This document shows positions 1 to 12,092 of a DNA stretch of 64,000 nt, one piece after another (the first letter of the stretch is position 1; the number at the start of each line of letters is the position of its first letter). The notes below the pieces were generated by a model that had not been told where the DNA came from, did not search any database, and saw only the letters and a list, made by a program, of their open reading frames with translations. The position numbers and the translations under genes are program-made. Source of the DNA: Neurospora crassa OR74A. Its lineage: Eukaryota > Ascomycota > Sordariomycetes > Sordariales > Sordariaceae. The stretch lies in NCBI RefSeq assembly GCF_000182925.2, contig NC_026507.1, positions 2,604,001-2,668,000 of the forward strand. The letters are read 5' to 3'.

Positions 1-318
1 ATAGTTTGATTCACAGTCAGACCAGACGTAGTGATATCTCTTGAATGGCCTTGCTCTAGGACGTACGTGCAAAACTGCCTGCTCAAGGAAAGTACAGGTA
101 TGCATAGCCCGAATACCGATTTTTCTTACAATTTTTTTAGAGTAGAGAAAAAAATATATATATACTGAACAAAGCGTGGCTTTGTCTTTAATCCAGACTT
201 GTGGGCCATTGTAGCCCGTGTAGCCCATCTACCATATCTCGTCGCTCGCCTGTGACCATCCCCTCCTTTTATAAAAGTTCCATGTGCAATACGTTTCCCT
301 CATTCGAAAGCGTCACAA
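1..318. other. Intergenic, 3' flank of the desaturase gene
   Basis: No gene seen. It holds an A-rich stretch followed by a short TA run near 150-165 and should contain the 3' untranslated region of the desaturase that ends at 319. Confidence 0.5.
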
Positions 319-2326
319 TCAGTGAGCATGAGAATGTCCGATGCTGCCATCAACAATAGTCTGCTGGCACTTCCTCAAGATAGCTGCCTGCCTAGCTACA
401 TCAGCTAGCCTCCCGATGACGTGTTTGTTGCCTTCCACAAATCCGTACAGCGCATAAGGGATCCCAACATCGTTACAGAAGTCTTGGACTAGCTTCTGCG
501 TCTTACGAAGGTTATGTCTAGGAATGCGCGGGTACAAGTGGTGAATGGCCTGGAACTGGAGGCCGCCGTGGAAAAAGTCAAGCCACTCGGGGCAGTCGAC
601 GTCCATGGTGGTGCGCAGCATGCGCTGCGGGAAGGACTCATGAGGGCCCAGATCAGACGTGGACATGGCGAAGTGTGACAGAGTGATCTGCACGTGCAAC
701 GGGCTGGTGACCGCGTGGGAGATCATGAAAAAAACAAAGCGGTTCCAGTTGCCATCGATTGCCTTGTACATGATCCCATAACCGAACCAGCACCAGAAGA
801 AGACCTGACCGACAAGCTCGAGATGCCGGTGCCACCAGGCAGGACCGTGCTTGGGTGCCTGGCCCTTGAGTAAGTACTCCCACGAGAGACGGTAGAGGTT
901 CAGGCGGGCGAACATCATGATGATGTAGTAGAGGTAGTGCTGGAGGGAGACGAAGAATTTGGCAAAGATGTCGTACTCCATGACACGGTCATAGTATGTG
1001 GACCGCAGATTAGTGAAGAAACGATGGGAAATGGCGAAGAAGGGGAGGTGTTCTATGTCCGGATCGTGCTCAGGGCTGTTGGTGATGATATGGTGAACGT
1101 TGTGGTTGCGCTTCCACCAACCTAGACTGAGACCACCGATGAAGTCGGCAATGATGATGCCGATGACAGTATCGACATGGAAATGGTGCGTGATGCCCAT
1201 GTGTCCGGCGTCATGGGCAGTGAAGACTAGCTGGTGCCAGAAAGAGCCGAGACAGAACGCACTAGGAACGTACCAACCCCATTTTAGGAACAGAAGACAC
1301 CCGCAGAAGAGGAGAGTATAGCGGAATCCTTCGATGGCGTAAGCAACATAGTTGCAGTCATAGAGTCCCTCCGCCTTGATGCGCTCGTTGAGTTCACGAT
1401 ACTTTCGGATGACGGTGTCTTGCGTTCCCTCATCGAGCGGAGGGTACTTGTCGAGATCGAGCCTGATCTCTTGCCTTGTTAGAGCGTCGAGATGGGCCAT
1501 GCCATCCCTAGGGCCACCATCGGCGCCCTTGGCACTGGCCTTCTCATCCTCAATGGAGGAAATCGAGGTGAAGGAATCGGATCGGCTTACAGCCGACTTT
1601 GACCGGGCGTTAGAACGGGCGCGGAGTTGGTTCAATTCCGGCGCCGATTCTCCATCATCAAAGACCGGGGAAGGGGCGGGCGAAGGGGTCCGTGAGCTCT
1701 CGGATTCAGTAGAGGCAGCCTGACTCGCAAATGATGACGATCCGAAGCTAGTATCCTCATCGTAGTTCGCAGCTCTGGCCCTGATTTCTGGGGACTCCTC
1801 CTCCCATTCTTCACCTTCTTCTCCTCTTGGCCTGAACTTGCCTCCTTGTATCGGCGGCAAGAAATTCTTCCATCTCCCTGATATCCTACCCACTCTGTAC
1901 CTGTTCATCTGAGCTCTTGCTTCTGGGGAATGTAACCTGTAGTGATTCCAAAAAAAAGTACACGCTATGAAGTCAGCATCTCCTTCTTCACCGGGGTCCG
2001 ATAACTATACACCGGACTGGATCCAGACTGTCGCGGTTGGTGCATGATATTGTGTTTTGTACGCACCCGTTCACTTCATCGGTAGCATCCCTCCCAATCA
2101 TGTGCTTGATGGCCTTGTCACCTCCGGGGTGATACTTGACCCAAGCGTCTACCTTCAGGACATATTGATCGACAATGATGATATGGCGACCTTCTGAAAT
2201 CAAGGCCTCGATCTCACGGCGGGAAATGAAGGGATATGTCCGCTCTGCTGTCTTAACTGTCGACTGCTGAGCCGTTGCGGTATCTTCGGCAGCGGCGCGT
2301 GATGGTGGTGGGGGTTTAGAAGCCAT
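319..2326 (-). CDS. Delta-8 sphingolipid desaturase with fused cytochrome b5 domain
   Basis: Predicted to introduce the delta-8 double bond into the long-chain base of fungal glucosylceramide at the ER, taking electrons through its own cytochrome b5 domain. The 625-residue model has two exons, 2326-2067 and 1936-319, with a 130-nt intron. The join restores the stretch NGLHSPEARAQMNRYRVGRI, which fits this family. The haem-binding HPGG lies at about residues 66-69. The histidine boxes are HDAGH (about 328-332), HNVHH (365-369) and QAIHH (549-553). The Q in the third box is typical of front-end desaturases. Hydrophobic membrane segments surround the boxes. A Ser-rich, acidic linker of about 100 residues separates the b5 and desaturase parts. 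Related front-end fatty-acid desaturases are the main alternative, but b5 fusion plus these boxes favour the sphingolipid enzyme. Confidence 0.93.
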
Positions 2327-3476
2327 TGTTGTCTTTGCGCAAGACTGTTGTGTTTTGAACGAAAAAGATGGAGGGATTCGCTACTGGATGGAACAAAACA
2401 CCCGCCGTCTGTGGACAGGGAAAGGTTGTGGTGTTGTCCTCGCAACAGTTCAGGAAACCCAAGGTCAGTTTTGATAGAGATCCAAGGTGTTGATACTAGT
2501 AGGTGGGTGGACGTTTGAAGGTGGGACGGATAGGGCCACAGAGGTTGGTGAGTGGTTCGATACGTCGATTCTGATGCGGGCGCTGTTCCTAGGCAGTGGA
2601 CATGGCTACCCAAAACAACGGGCATGGGACGACGTGACATTGGATAAGATCATTCCTACTGGAGGGGTTGACCGAGTGGAAACCTCACCGCTGTCCACAC
2701 AGGCGCGTCTACCCAGCTTGCCAGCTCCAGGCTATCCCGCTTGGCGTTTGCTGCACCACATAGGGGTCATACAATACCAGATGTCACGCAAGGGTTCTTG
2801 CCACTCCAACGTTTGCGTCTGAAATTAAACCACATTGCTGATCGCCAACGACGTCTTTGGACCCTGGGTGTTCAGGGTAACAACTGCCTGCATGTCCCTG
2901 AAACATAGGGGAAGAATAGAACAAAGGGTCCCAAGGATATTCAGAGGGTTAGGGTCCCTGAGCGATGGCTTATCAAACAAATAACGTCATGCCAAGCAAC
3001 ATGCCCTGTACACGAGAATACACATTAACACCAGAACGAAGTTGAAGACCGGCATTGATGGGCACTGCTACTCGGACTAAGAAGTAATTGCACCAGCATG
3101 GAGAACAGACAAGAATCATCCAAAACCCACAGCCCTCTGATAACTCGGCAATGTTAACATAAAATAACCAGCAGCCTTCCTGCCATCCCATCTGGCAACC
3201 AAGGTAGCTTTTCTGTATCTCTTAAAATCTCGTGTATTCATCGAGTCTCGAGCCCAACCAGGACCCGCAAGGCCAAATAGCCCTAGTCCAACCAACAAGC
3301 GGCGTCTATTTAGCATGTCATGTGAAAATCCCCTATTAAACCCTCGAGGGAAAGCCCGTGACTACAGTACAAGTACACACCTCCTCCCATCCTCTTTCCA
3401 TACTCCCAATGCTAGAAATCCAGACAGCACATTTTTCCGTGCTTAGAGCCATTCAACGCCAAAACGCTCCAGCTGC
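2327..3476. other. Intergenic: desaturase promoter side and LPD 3' side
   Basis: About 1.15 kb. Several short open frames on both strands (for example 2487-2822 +, 2973-3316 -) show no family signature, splice context or protein-like composition that I trust. I see no RNA gene. Confidence 0.5.
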
Positions 3477-5312
3477 TTAGAAGTGGATGGCCTTTGAGTG
3501 AGTGGCCATGGCCGCCTCCTTGAAAGCCTCGGCGAGGGTAGGGTGAGCGTGGCAGGTGCGGGCAATATCCTCGCTGGAAGCGCCATACTCGAGGGCAAGG
3601 GTACCCTCAGCAATCATCTCACCGGCGTTAGGACCGATGATGTGGACACCGAGAATCCGGTCGGTCTCGGGGTCGGCGATCATCTTCACCATGCCCTCAG
3701 TGTCAAGGTTGGTCTTGGCACGGGAGTTGGCGCTGAAGGGGAAGGTACCGACGCGGTAGGGAACACCAGCCTTCTTGAGTTCCTGCTCGGACTGGCCAAC
3801 CCAGGCAACCTCGGGGAAGGTGTACATGACCGAAGGAATGCAGCCGTAGTTGACATGGCCGTAACCCTTCTTGATGTACTCGACGACAGCAACAGCCTCC
3901 TCCTCAGCCTTGTGAGCAAGCATGGGGCCGAAGGTGACATCACCAACGCAGCGAATGTGGGGGATCTTGGTGCGGTACTCGGAGTCGATGATGACACGGC
4001 CGCGCTCATCCTTCTCGAGTCCAATGTTCTCAAGGCCGAGACCCTCGGTGTAGGGACGGCGGCCAATAGCGACAAGAACAACGTCACCCTCGAGCTGTGT
4101 TCGAACAATGTCAGCTTTGAAGATCACGACAACGAACAGATAGCCTGCAGGGTATCATGGGCCACTCACAGTCTCGGGCTTGCCACCCTTGGCGGAGTCG
4201 ACCTCGAGCTTGACGGTCTCGCCAGTCTTGTCACCGGAAACGACCTTGGTGCCGGTCTTGAAGTTGATGCCCTGCTTCTTCAGGATCTTCTGGATGGACT
4301 TGGCAACCTCAAGGTCCATGCCGGGGCCGCCAATCTGGTCGAGAAACTCGATGACGGTGACCTGGGCGCCGAGACGGGACCAGACAGAAGCCATTTCGAG
4401 ACCAATGATGCCACCACCGATGACGAGCATCTTCTCCGGGACCTTCTCAAGAGCAATGGCGCCAGTGCTGCTGATGACGCGCTTCTCGTCGATTTCGAGG
4501 CCGGGGAAGGGGGTGACCTCGGAGCCAGTGGCGATAAGGATGTTCTTGCCCTTGACGGAGGTCTCGCCGCCGTCGTTGAGCTTGACGTTGATGGTGTGCT
4601 CATCGGCGAAGGCGCCAGCACCCTTGATGTACTCGACGCCGTTCTTCTTCAGGAGGAACTCGACACCTTTGGTAAGACCGCTGACGGACTGTTCCTTGGC
4701 CTTCATAAGCTGGGCGAGGTTGAGCTTGACATCGCCGACCTCGATGCCGCGGTGTTTCGAGTCGTGGAGGATCTGATGGTAGAGATGGGAGTTGTTGAGG
4801 AGCGACTTGGAGGGAATGCAGCCGACGTTCAGGCAGGTACCGCCGAGGGTGCCGCGCTTCTCGATACAGGCGACCTATTTCCAGGCAACATGGGAGATAG
4901 CAGTCAGATATTGTCGTCATTCGTCGGTGTTGCGGTGTAGTTGATTCGCGATGCGACGCACCTTGAGACCCTCCTGGCCGGCCTTGATGGCAGCAACATA
5001 GCCAGCGACGCCACCTCCAATGATGACGAGATCCTTCTCCTCTACGGGCACATCAACAGTCAGCCGACCAGAATCCTTTGACGAGAACCAGCTCTTGATG
5101 TTGGCAAACAGACCAGACTCGGTCGCATAGGTCCTCCTCAACCTGGGAGAAACGACGACAGGGAGCCTGTATGTGGTCGTCAGGTCAGCCTCAGTACGCG
5201 CATGAGAAAACAGTGTGTCGGGCATCCGCCGGCAACCGGGACAGTGAGCTTACCCCGAGGGCTTGAAGGCGGACCGGACGGCAGCACGGCCTATTAATCT
5301 TTGGGACAGCAT
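3477..5312 (-). CDS. lpd1: Dihydrolipoyl dehydrogenase, mitochondrial (E3)
   Basis: FAD/NAD-dependent E3 subunit that reoxidises dihydrolipoamide in pyruvate, 2-oxoglutarate and branched-chain dehydrogenases and in the glycine cleavage system, in the mitochondrial matrix. Four exons (5312-5254, 5166-4962, 4874-4170, 4094-3477) give 528 residues; introns are 87, 87 and 75 nt. The start gives an Arg-rich presequence ending near RRTYATES. Next comes the FAD-binding VIIGGGVAG, then the redox-active pair in GGTCLNVGC (about C102 and C107). A second dinucleotide fold GGGIIG and an ATGS motif follow. The catalytic His-Glu region HAHPTLAE lies at about 505-512. All active-site residues are present. 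The first cysteine pair falls at the start of exon 3, just after a conserved splice site. Confidence 0.97.
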
Positions 5313-6634
5313 GGTGAAAGTATGTGCTGAATGGAAAAACCAGAAATGGAAACAGGGAAAATTCGAAGGAACGAGCGCACTGCAGAGAGATGCCCGGGGA
5401 AGCAGGGAATGCGATTCGATGGTGAGACGTCGAAAGTGTGTACTGAACTGCAAAACGCCGCGGGAGAGACAATTGTTGGGATTCGAGGCGGAAGCTATTC
5501 ACGGCAAGCGAAAAATGTCCAGTCCCACTTGTTCGGGTTGCCAGCCCGTCAGAGGCTCACATCGCTCAAAGGGCACCCGCTTTCCACCGTGCCCGTCCCC
5601 AAGCTGGCCCGCTCGAGACAGCGCAGAGCGGAGTAGGTAGAGGTAGGTACGAACGGAGCGGAGTAGGAACACCACTACCTAGGTAGGTAGTAGGTACCTC
5701 TAATCTCGCGTACGCTACACTAAATAGGTAGGTAGGTACTGCCTGATCGTGTTAGTAGTGTAGAGGTAGTGTGCTACAGGAAGTAAAAGTACTATGATGC
5801 CAGTGTTAGGCGGGACGGGCAGCGCGCTCTTCGCCGTCTTACTTTACTGTCGCTGCTGCCCTGACTGCTTCGTCGAAGAAACCCGTCCCCAAATACGTAC
5901 GGTACTAGGTACGCTCCATTGCGTCCTGTGATTGGTCAAGACGAACTTGGCGTGCAGCAGCTGACTCCAAAATTTTGACATCTCTGCACTCCCGCTATGT
6001 ATTGTAGCCATTTTTCTGACAGCTTAGGTTGTGTTTGACATTCATCTTGCTCCTTGGCGCGATCCCCTCTTTGCTCCCCTCTTTACTCCGCCCGTCAACG
6101 CCAAATAACCCCAGCTTGCCCAGCTGCCGAATTGGAGAAGCATAACCTGTCCCTAACCCGTCTTAGAGGTTAGTTGTTTGTCGAACGACATGACACATGG
6201 CAGGCAATTCATCTCAAACCATCTGCCTCCTCTTCATGTCCACAATCAAGAGTCCCGCCCGACCCTCATGAAACCCTGTCCCTTCGTTGCAAGACGAAAT
6301 GACATCATTGAGTGCTATTCACAGACCACTATATTTCCGGGCTCCCGCACACTCGAGTCGGTTGCTCCCTGGATCCCTAGTAGCAAATCGCCCTTCCTGA
6401 CAACAAGTTCCCCAACTTAAAGCTACCCCCAACTTTTCCAGTCCCGCCGTCAACGCTAATATCTACAAAGTAGGTAACTACATTCGAGCGAGAATGCTTG
6501 GGTTAGTTCCATGAACTTGTCATGATATTGGTCAATGGCCTTTTGTATAGACCCCGGCACACTTGTATCCCTGATCATTATGTTGCTATTCCCGAAGATA
6601 TCCGATCCATATACAGGTATCCAACAAAGCAAAA
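5313..6634. other. Intergenic: LPD promoter and Sgd1 3' side
   Basis: About 1.3 kb. It holds a block of TAGGTAGGTA tracts (5632-5740, listed separately) and an ATTGG (reverse CCAAT) near 5932. I see no convincing gene. The small open frame 6178-6420 (+) has no recognisable features. Confidence 0.5.
5632..5740. repeat. TAGGTAGGTACCTA-type tract cluster
   Basis: Several copies of GTAGGTA units, including a palindromic CTACCTAGGTAGGTAG and TAGGTAGGTAGGTA, within about 110 bp upstream of the LPD gene. Similar tracts recur across the window only between genes. Confidence 0.7.
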
Positions 6635-9483
6635 TTATTCCACCAAGCCTTCGGCGGCGAGCAGCGCATGCTCCAAGGCCGCCATGGCCGTCTTGCAACC
6701 CTCCTTGACGAGCTTGGTGTTGGCCGCCCCTCCCGCGAGATCCGACTTCCGGACCACCTTCTTGATGAACCATTGCAGGCCTCTGGCAAGCTCGGGGACC
6801 CCTTCCACAGCCACAAACACCGAAGTAATCGTCTCATCCCGATCCTTGTCGCCGCCTTTTCCGGCTTCAAGAAGCACAGTAATCAGCAGGATCTCCACTA
6901 GCGCCCGCGTCTTGGTTTGTAGATAAGGCAAATTGAGGCATTTCAGAATTGCCAATCCTAGCGATCCACCTGCCACCATGGCCCCAAACAGTTTTGCAAT
7001 GTTGACAAGCCGCCGCATGTCCATCGCATCTACATCCTCCTCATCCTCCGCGTCATCGCCAAAAACTGACTCTCCGAGACGCCTGAATAGCTTCCAGAGC
7101 GCGTCTTGGAACGACCACCGGATTTTGCGATCCCCGCAAAGCTTCTTGGCCACCAAGGTGTAGTATGGGTTGTAGACCTGCTCTGCGCCGGCACACTGGA
7201 TGACCACGTATGGAATCTCTCTCTGTCGCTCCTTGTTCAGGCGCAACTTGAGGATGCGGTAGTAGGCATCTTCGTAGTCCGTGGCGGACATTATCGACAC
7301 AAAGATGGACCGGCGCACGTCCGTGTTCATCTGGTTTTCTCTGGCAAGTTCTCCGAGGTCAGGCATGTCCTCGACATCCTCCAAGACAAAGCTTTCGTCG
7401 TCCGAGTCAACGCTATCCTGTATGACACCGTCCTGGGTCAATGGCTTCTTGTCACTGTCCTTATCTCTGCCTGCCCAGCTAGCGCCTACAAGCCACCATT
7501 TGCCCTTCTTGTCGGCATCGCGTATATCGGCAAGGGTCATTCGCAAGGGCTCGGCCGTCTTGATGGTTTTCAAGGTGCCCAAAAGCTTCTTCATCTTGGT
7601 TGTGTGCTCCGTGAGAACGGCGGAAGCGCCTAAACCCGTCTTCATCTTGTTGTTTTTCAGGTCGTTGATGGTCTCAATCATGAATTTAGTTCTGACGCTG
7701 AGGTTCTTCTCTCCGATCTTGGCAACAGCCGGGCGGATAAGGGTAACAATGTCCTTGACAGACATGGGGTCATCTTGTCGGAGGGCTGGGCCAGCAATGC
7801 GCACAATTCTGAGCAAAAGTTCCGCGTTCAGCTCCGAAAGATCACCCAAAAGGATTCGAATGAAGTCGAAGAGCAAGTTAGGGCCCACGAGTTGAAAGTT
7901 ATAGAGTTCGGATAGGAAAGTGATGAGGTTGGATGTCTGTTTCGGCACGTCTGGCCGCTCCTTTGCAGCCTCTTTGGCCTCTTCATAATGCCTATCAAAT
8001 CGCTCGATCACTTCTTGAATTAACTGTGCGCCAAAGTCCATGCCAATCACCTTGAAGATACCCGTAGCGAAACCCGCGGTAAGCACGAGCAACGTATCAG
8101 GCAGCGTCGTTGGCTCGCACACCTGAATGAGTAGGAGATCGACAATGTTCGACGTAAGATGTTGTCGCGGGTTGTCGCGGTAAAGCTTTTCAAAGTCCAT
8201 AATGATGGATAAAAGATTAGACTCTGTCATCCTGTTGATGAGACCTTGTGTTTGACGGCGAATGTGGGCCACCAACTCCGCTTCTGAGCCCGCCTCCTGT
8301 CGCTTCGATGGTGGCACGTATTTCACTACAGTCCGCCCAGTTGTAGGCGCAACATATGGGTTTTCGCGGACCCGTTCTGGCGGCTTTTGTAGCGTTTCTT
8401 CGTCGTTGTCGGATTCGTCGTCGTCGCCGTCGTCCTCGTCGTCGTCCTCGTCGTCGTCCTCGTCAAATCCTCCAAAATCCCCCTCATCCTCGCCCAAGAT
8501 GCTGTCTTCTTCTCCATCTTCATCAGAATCGCCTTCGACCATGTCTTCGTCTTGGTCAACGTCGTTGTCTTCGTCCGAGTTCAATCCCTCTAAGAGATCG
8601 TCCAAGCCATCGTCCTCTTCGTCCAGTTCGGAGACTTCATTTTCTTCCTCGTCTAGTTCGAATTCCTTCGTCTTCTTGGCCTCTTCCGCTTTCCTCCTTT
8701 TCGCCGCAAGCCACTCATCCGCTTCGGACTTCCGCTTCCTTTTCTCGGCTGTTTCGTCGTCTACGCCAGGAAGGCCTTCTAGTAGATCAAGAAGACCATC
8801 CTCCTGGAAGGACTTGGGAAGCGATTTGCGTCCCTTGATGCCGAGCTTCTTTTCGAGGTCTGCGATCTCCTTGTCGTCTTGCGCCAATCGTTCCATGACA
8901 GTTTTTGAGATTTTGGGCTGCGACTTCGATATGGTTTGTGTTGGGACATCACTTTCCTCTTCATCGTCCACGTCTTCGCCGTCTTTGTCGTCTTCTTCGT
9001 CGAGGTCTAGCTCATCGTCCTCGTCCTCGTCAAGATCGATATCGCCCTCGTCATCGAAATCCTCATCATCGTCCTCTTCGAGGGCAACATCTTCATCCTC
9101 ATCCTCCAATGATCGTTTCTTCCCGTTCTTCAAGATGGGCTTGGGTTCCTTTGCTTCCTTTGACGATGCGGCATCGACCTTCTTCTGTGGTTTTGGGGCT
9201 GTAGCGCGCTCGGTATGGTAACTTCTTGTGGACGAGGTGCGGTGAATCCTTTTCTGTGTTCTCTCTGCTTTACGGCGATCCTTTCTAGACTGAAATTGAT
9301 TCTTGCGACCTCCGTGAGATTGTCCTGCAAGAGTTAGGATTTCGTCGGAGAACCCTGATTGCCAGGCAGGAATGACAATGGCTGTATGGGCGCATGAACG
9401 GAGGCACGCTCACCTTCTACGCCGAGCTCCTTCAGGAGGTTGTCAGGCAATTTTGGAGCCTTTATCCTCATGGAGGGTGCCAT
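6635..9483 (-). CDS. sgd1: Nucleolar MIF4G/MA3 protein, Sgd1/NOM1 family
   Basis: Predicted nucleolar factor of small ribosomal subunit biogenesis. In the known family, Sgd1/NOM1 binds the helicase Fal1/eIF4AIII through its MIF4G domain. Two exons, 9483-9414 and 9324-6635 with an 89-nt intron, give 919 residues. The start ATG opens MAPSMRIKAPKLPDNLLKEL, and the frame upstream of it has no ATG. Residues about 24-110 are basic (RKDRRKAERTQKR). Long Asp/Glu runs mixed with Ser follow over roughly 115-340. The MIF4G domain spans about 365-560 (HIRRQTQGLINRMTESNLL). The MA3 domain begins near 695 (VRRSIFVSIMSATDYEDAYY). The acidic region produces long Ser-rich open frames on the opposite strand, which I treat as artefacts. 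The divergent neighbour is SRP14, 425 bp away. Confidence 0.9.
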
Positions 9484-9908
9484 GTTGTAATATGCGCGTG
9501 CGGAGGTGTAGATGTGATTGATTGGCACGACCTCCAAACTTTGCAAGGCTCTCTCGTCCGTCGCTGCATGGAAGAGCGCGGGATCGGGACCTTGCTATCG
9601 TTATCAGATAGTTTTTTTGGTTATCGGTCGGTGCAGGGTTCCAGGCATGTCGACTGCGGGGCCAAGAGCGCCAAGAGATGAAGCGGGTCCTCCGCTGCTT
9701 GGGACCCCACCCGGCTGGTTTTACGCTGGGGAAGCTCACTCCTACCAGACAGACGGGAGCTGCCCGGCCAACAGCAGTGGGGAAAGCTGCCACTCTCGTT
9801 GACTTTCATCAATCATTCTAGGTTGCCTTCACATTCACTCCTCAGCCGAATTGTTGTCTTGCCTTTTGCAAACGAGCATAAGAAGAAGACGAAAAACAAC
9901 TGGATATC
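9484..9908. promoter_or_regulatory. Divergent promoter between Sgd1 and SRP14
   Basis: 425 bp separate the two start codons, which point away from each other. No separate gene fits, so both promoters must lie here or overlap the 5' leaders. I can name no specific factor site. Confidence 0.5.
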
Positions 9909-10597
9909 ATGGGTCATTTAACTCACGATGAGGTAATGTTATATGTGACTGGCTGCTGTGATCCCGTCCTGAGGAGACCATGCTAATCTGACTTCAACCG
10001 ACTATGGTATATAGTTCTTCTCCAAGCTCACCAATCTGTTCGAGTATAGGAAGAACCAAGATCACGGAACCATCAACCTAGTACAAAAGAGGCGTACGTG
10101 TACCTACACCAACCCAGCGCAGACAGGAAACTTCACACTCGGCTTTGCTATCGTCACGACAATCCTCCCAATTTCCGCTGTTTTCCAAGCTTAAACTCCA
10201 TCTCCATCCACCCACGATGAGCTAAGTAGAGTGAAGCTCCGTCACCAAAGCTAACCCTCCCACAGTATCCTACAGCACCCCTTCCCAATCCACGGATACC
10301 GACCCTCTCACTGACCTCAACCCTGCCACCCCGCTCCCGGTTCTCATCCGCGCCACCAACGCCAAGGGCAAGGACAAGAGGACAGAAAAGGTCAAGCTGT
10401 CCACCATTGTCGAGCCAGCCGACCTGGAAACCTTCTACGGGAGGTACGCCGATGTTTGCAAGAAGGGCATGGGGGCATTGAAGCCGAGAGACAGGACCAA
10501 GAGGAAAAAGCAGTCGAGGAAGAAGAAGACAGGTCCTGCAGCCGCTGGAGGTCCTGGTGTTGGTGCTGGTGGGACTTCTATGATGGCTATTCCCTGA
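9909..10597 (+). CDS. srp14: Signal recognition particle subunit SRP14
   Basis: Alu-domain subunit of the signal recognition particle, which pauses elongation while signal-peptide-bearing ribosomes are delivered to the ER. Three exons (9909-9932, 10015-10093, 10266-10597) give 144 residues; introns are 82 and 172 nt. The first exon encodes only MGHLTHDE. The next gives FFSKLTNLFEYRKNQDHGTI, matching the SRP14 fold, and exon 3 has the DLETFYGRYADVCKKGM core. The tail (about 115-144) is rich in Lys/Arg and then Gly/Ala, as is usual for fungal SRP14. Junctions were picked by frame and by the conserved RNA-binding segment. Confidence 0.9.
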
Positions 10598-12092
10598 TTG
10601 GACTCGAAACAAGCGTTGCAAATTACACCATTGCTGTTTCTGTCTTCTTGTGTGTACATGACCTAACGGAAGGAGGGATCTGTATGAGGGTACCGTATTA
10701 AATTTTGTAATATTCCCAAGCTTTGGTGGAATACCCTGGTTCAAGTCAGTGGGTACGCATGGTAAGGAAAGCGTTGGTGAGTAGTACCGCATCATAGCCT
10801 TCAATCTGCCACTCTCGGTTACCCTACCTCTCGACTCACCTGCTCGTAGTTGGTATTACCCTTCAAGACGACTAGCGAGAAAGGAAGGGAAGAAAAAAAA
10901 GGTGTTGGGAGAGGGGGGGAAGGGGGAATATGAAAAGCTCAGCTGCCTATCTAGCGTGCAGCGCACATCTACTATCTACGTGAGCTACTGGAGTTAATGA
11001 AAGGTGCGAACTAAAGGGATCATATGCCCGTTCTGGAGAATGTTCAGTCCTGCCGCAGGAAGTATGCGGCCCTTCGTGGAAATGGAGATGGAAGGGAAAG
11101 AGAGGAACATGAAATGAATGAGTGACGGAAGAAGCGTGAGAGAACGACTGCTGTGCCTCAACAGAGAAGCTGTTGAACGAAGGGGAGAGTAAGAGCGAGC
11201 CGAATTGATAACGTTCATATGCTTGTTCCAAATCTGCTGGCTGGCCTTCACGATCCTGTCTTGGGTGTGAACTTGATCACCGGGAGAGCGTGTATCTCCA
11301 GGTGACTCGATCTAAACGGTCCTATTAGCAAAGTTAACATTTCTCATTTGGTAAAATAACAAGACTGCCCGGGTGGAGCAGCAGCTACCGTACCCTGACG
11401 TCAAGCGTAGATATATTTGAGCCGCACTTATGAGCATCAGCTGAAGGGCAACCGGCTCACCCGTTCTCCACTCGATTCACCATTATGAAACACCACGAAC
11501 ACGTCACATCACGTTGGCTTCACCTTGATTGGCTTTGATTCAGGTTACCAAGAGTCGCAGTTCCAATGTTCGACCTTAATCCTAAGGTCAACCGAGATAA
11601 TTGCATGTTCTCTTCAAGAGTACAGTCTAAAGGTGGGGGGATGTAGGTGAAACAAGATCAACTGTCCATTTTGAGGGTCCGAACCGTAAACAACTTGCTG
11701 AAAGAAAGGCCGAAGAGCCAAATGTCAGCCGCAAAAAGAGCAACAAGTTTCAGTGGGATTTACTTGTCCCATGTGCTAGAACTGGGCAAGGTAAAGCATG
11801 TCGCAAATTCAACTTCCTCAATCTCCTTCCTCCGACACCATCCTTCACATGCTTGTCATGCGGCCATTCAGACTACTGCCCCATCCCAGGCCAATGCTCA
11901 TGGCCACCAAATCCCTGACCATAGCCACCTGTCCGTAGACAAGTAGTGCAATTGGAAAGATTGAACCGAGCGCCACATCGAAGACAGGCTTAATCCAGTC
12001 ATATAATACAACCTCCAAATGGAAAATCCCAAACTATCATAGGAAATCTGTTGCTTCAACCAGTATGACTGACGCGATGGTCGGTAATCAGT
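10598..12092. other. Intergenic between convergent SRP14 and Gbp2 genes
   Basis: About 1.5 kb between two 3' ends. It includes purine-rich DNA near 10870-10930 and several short open frames without family signatures (10947-11251 -, 11647-11946 +). I see no RNA gene or repeat. Confidence 0.45.

Noticed and set aside
3498-4940. 480-codon open frame antisense to the LPD gene
   Set aside because: It mirrors the coding strand of LPD exons, spans its introns, is dominated by Leu, Gly, Asp and Val from strong codon bias, and has no family match that I recognise.
8262-9221. Ser-rich 319-codon frame antisense to Sgd1
   Set aside because: It is the complement of the Asp/Glu-rich coding region (GAC/GAG runs read as TCG/TCC/CTC).
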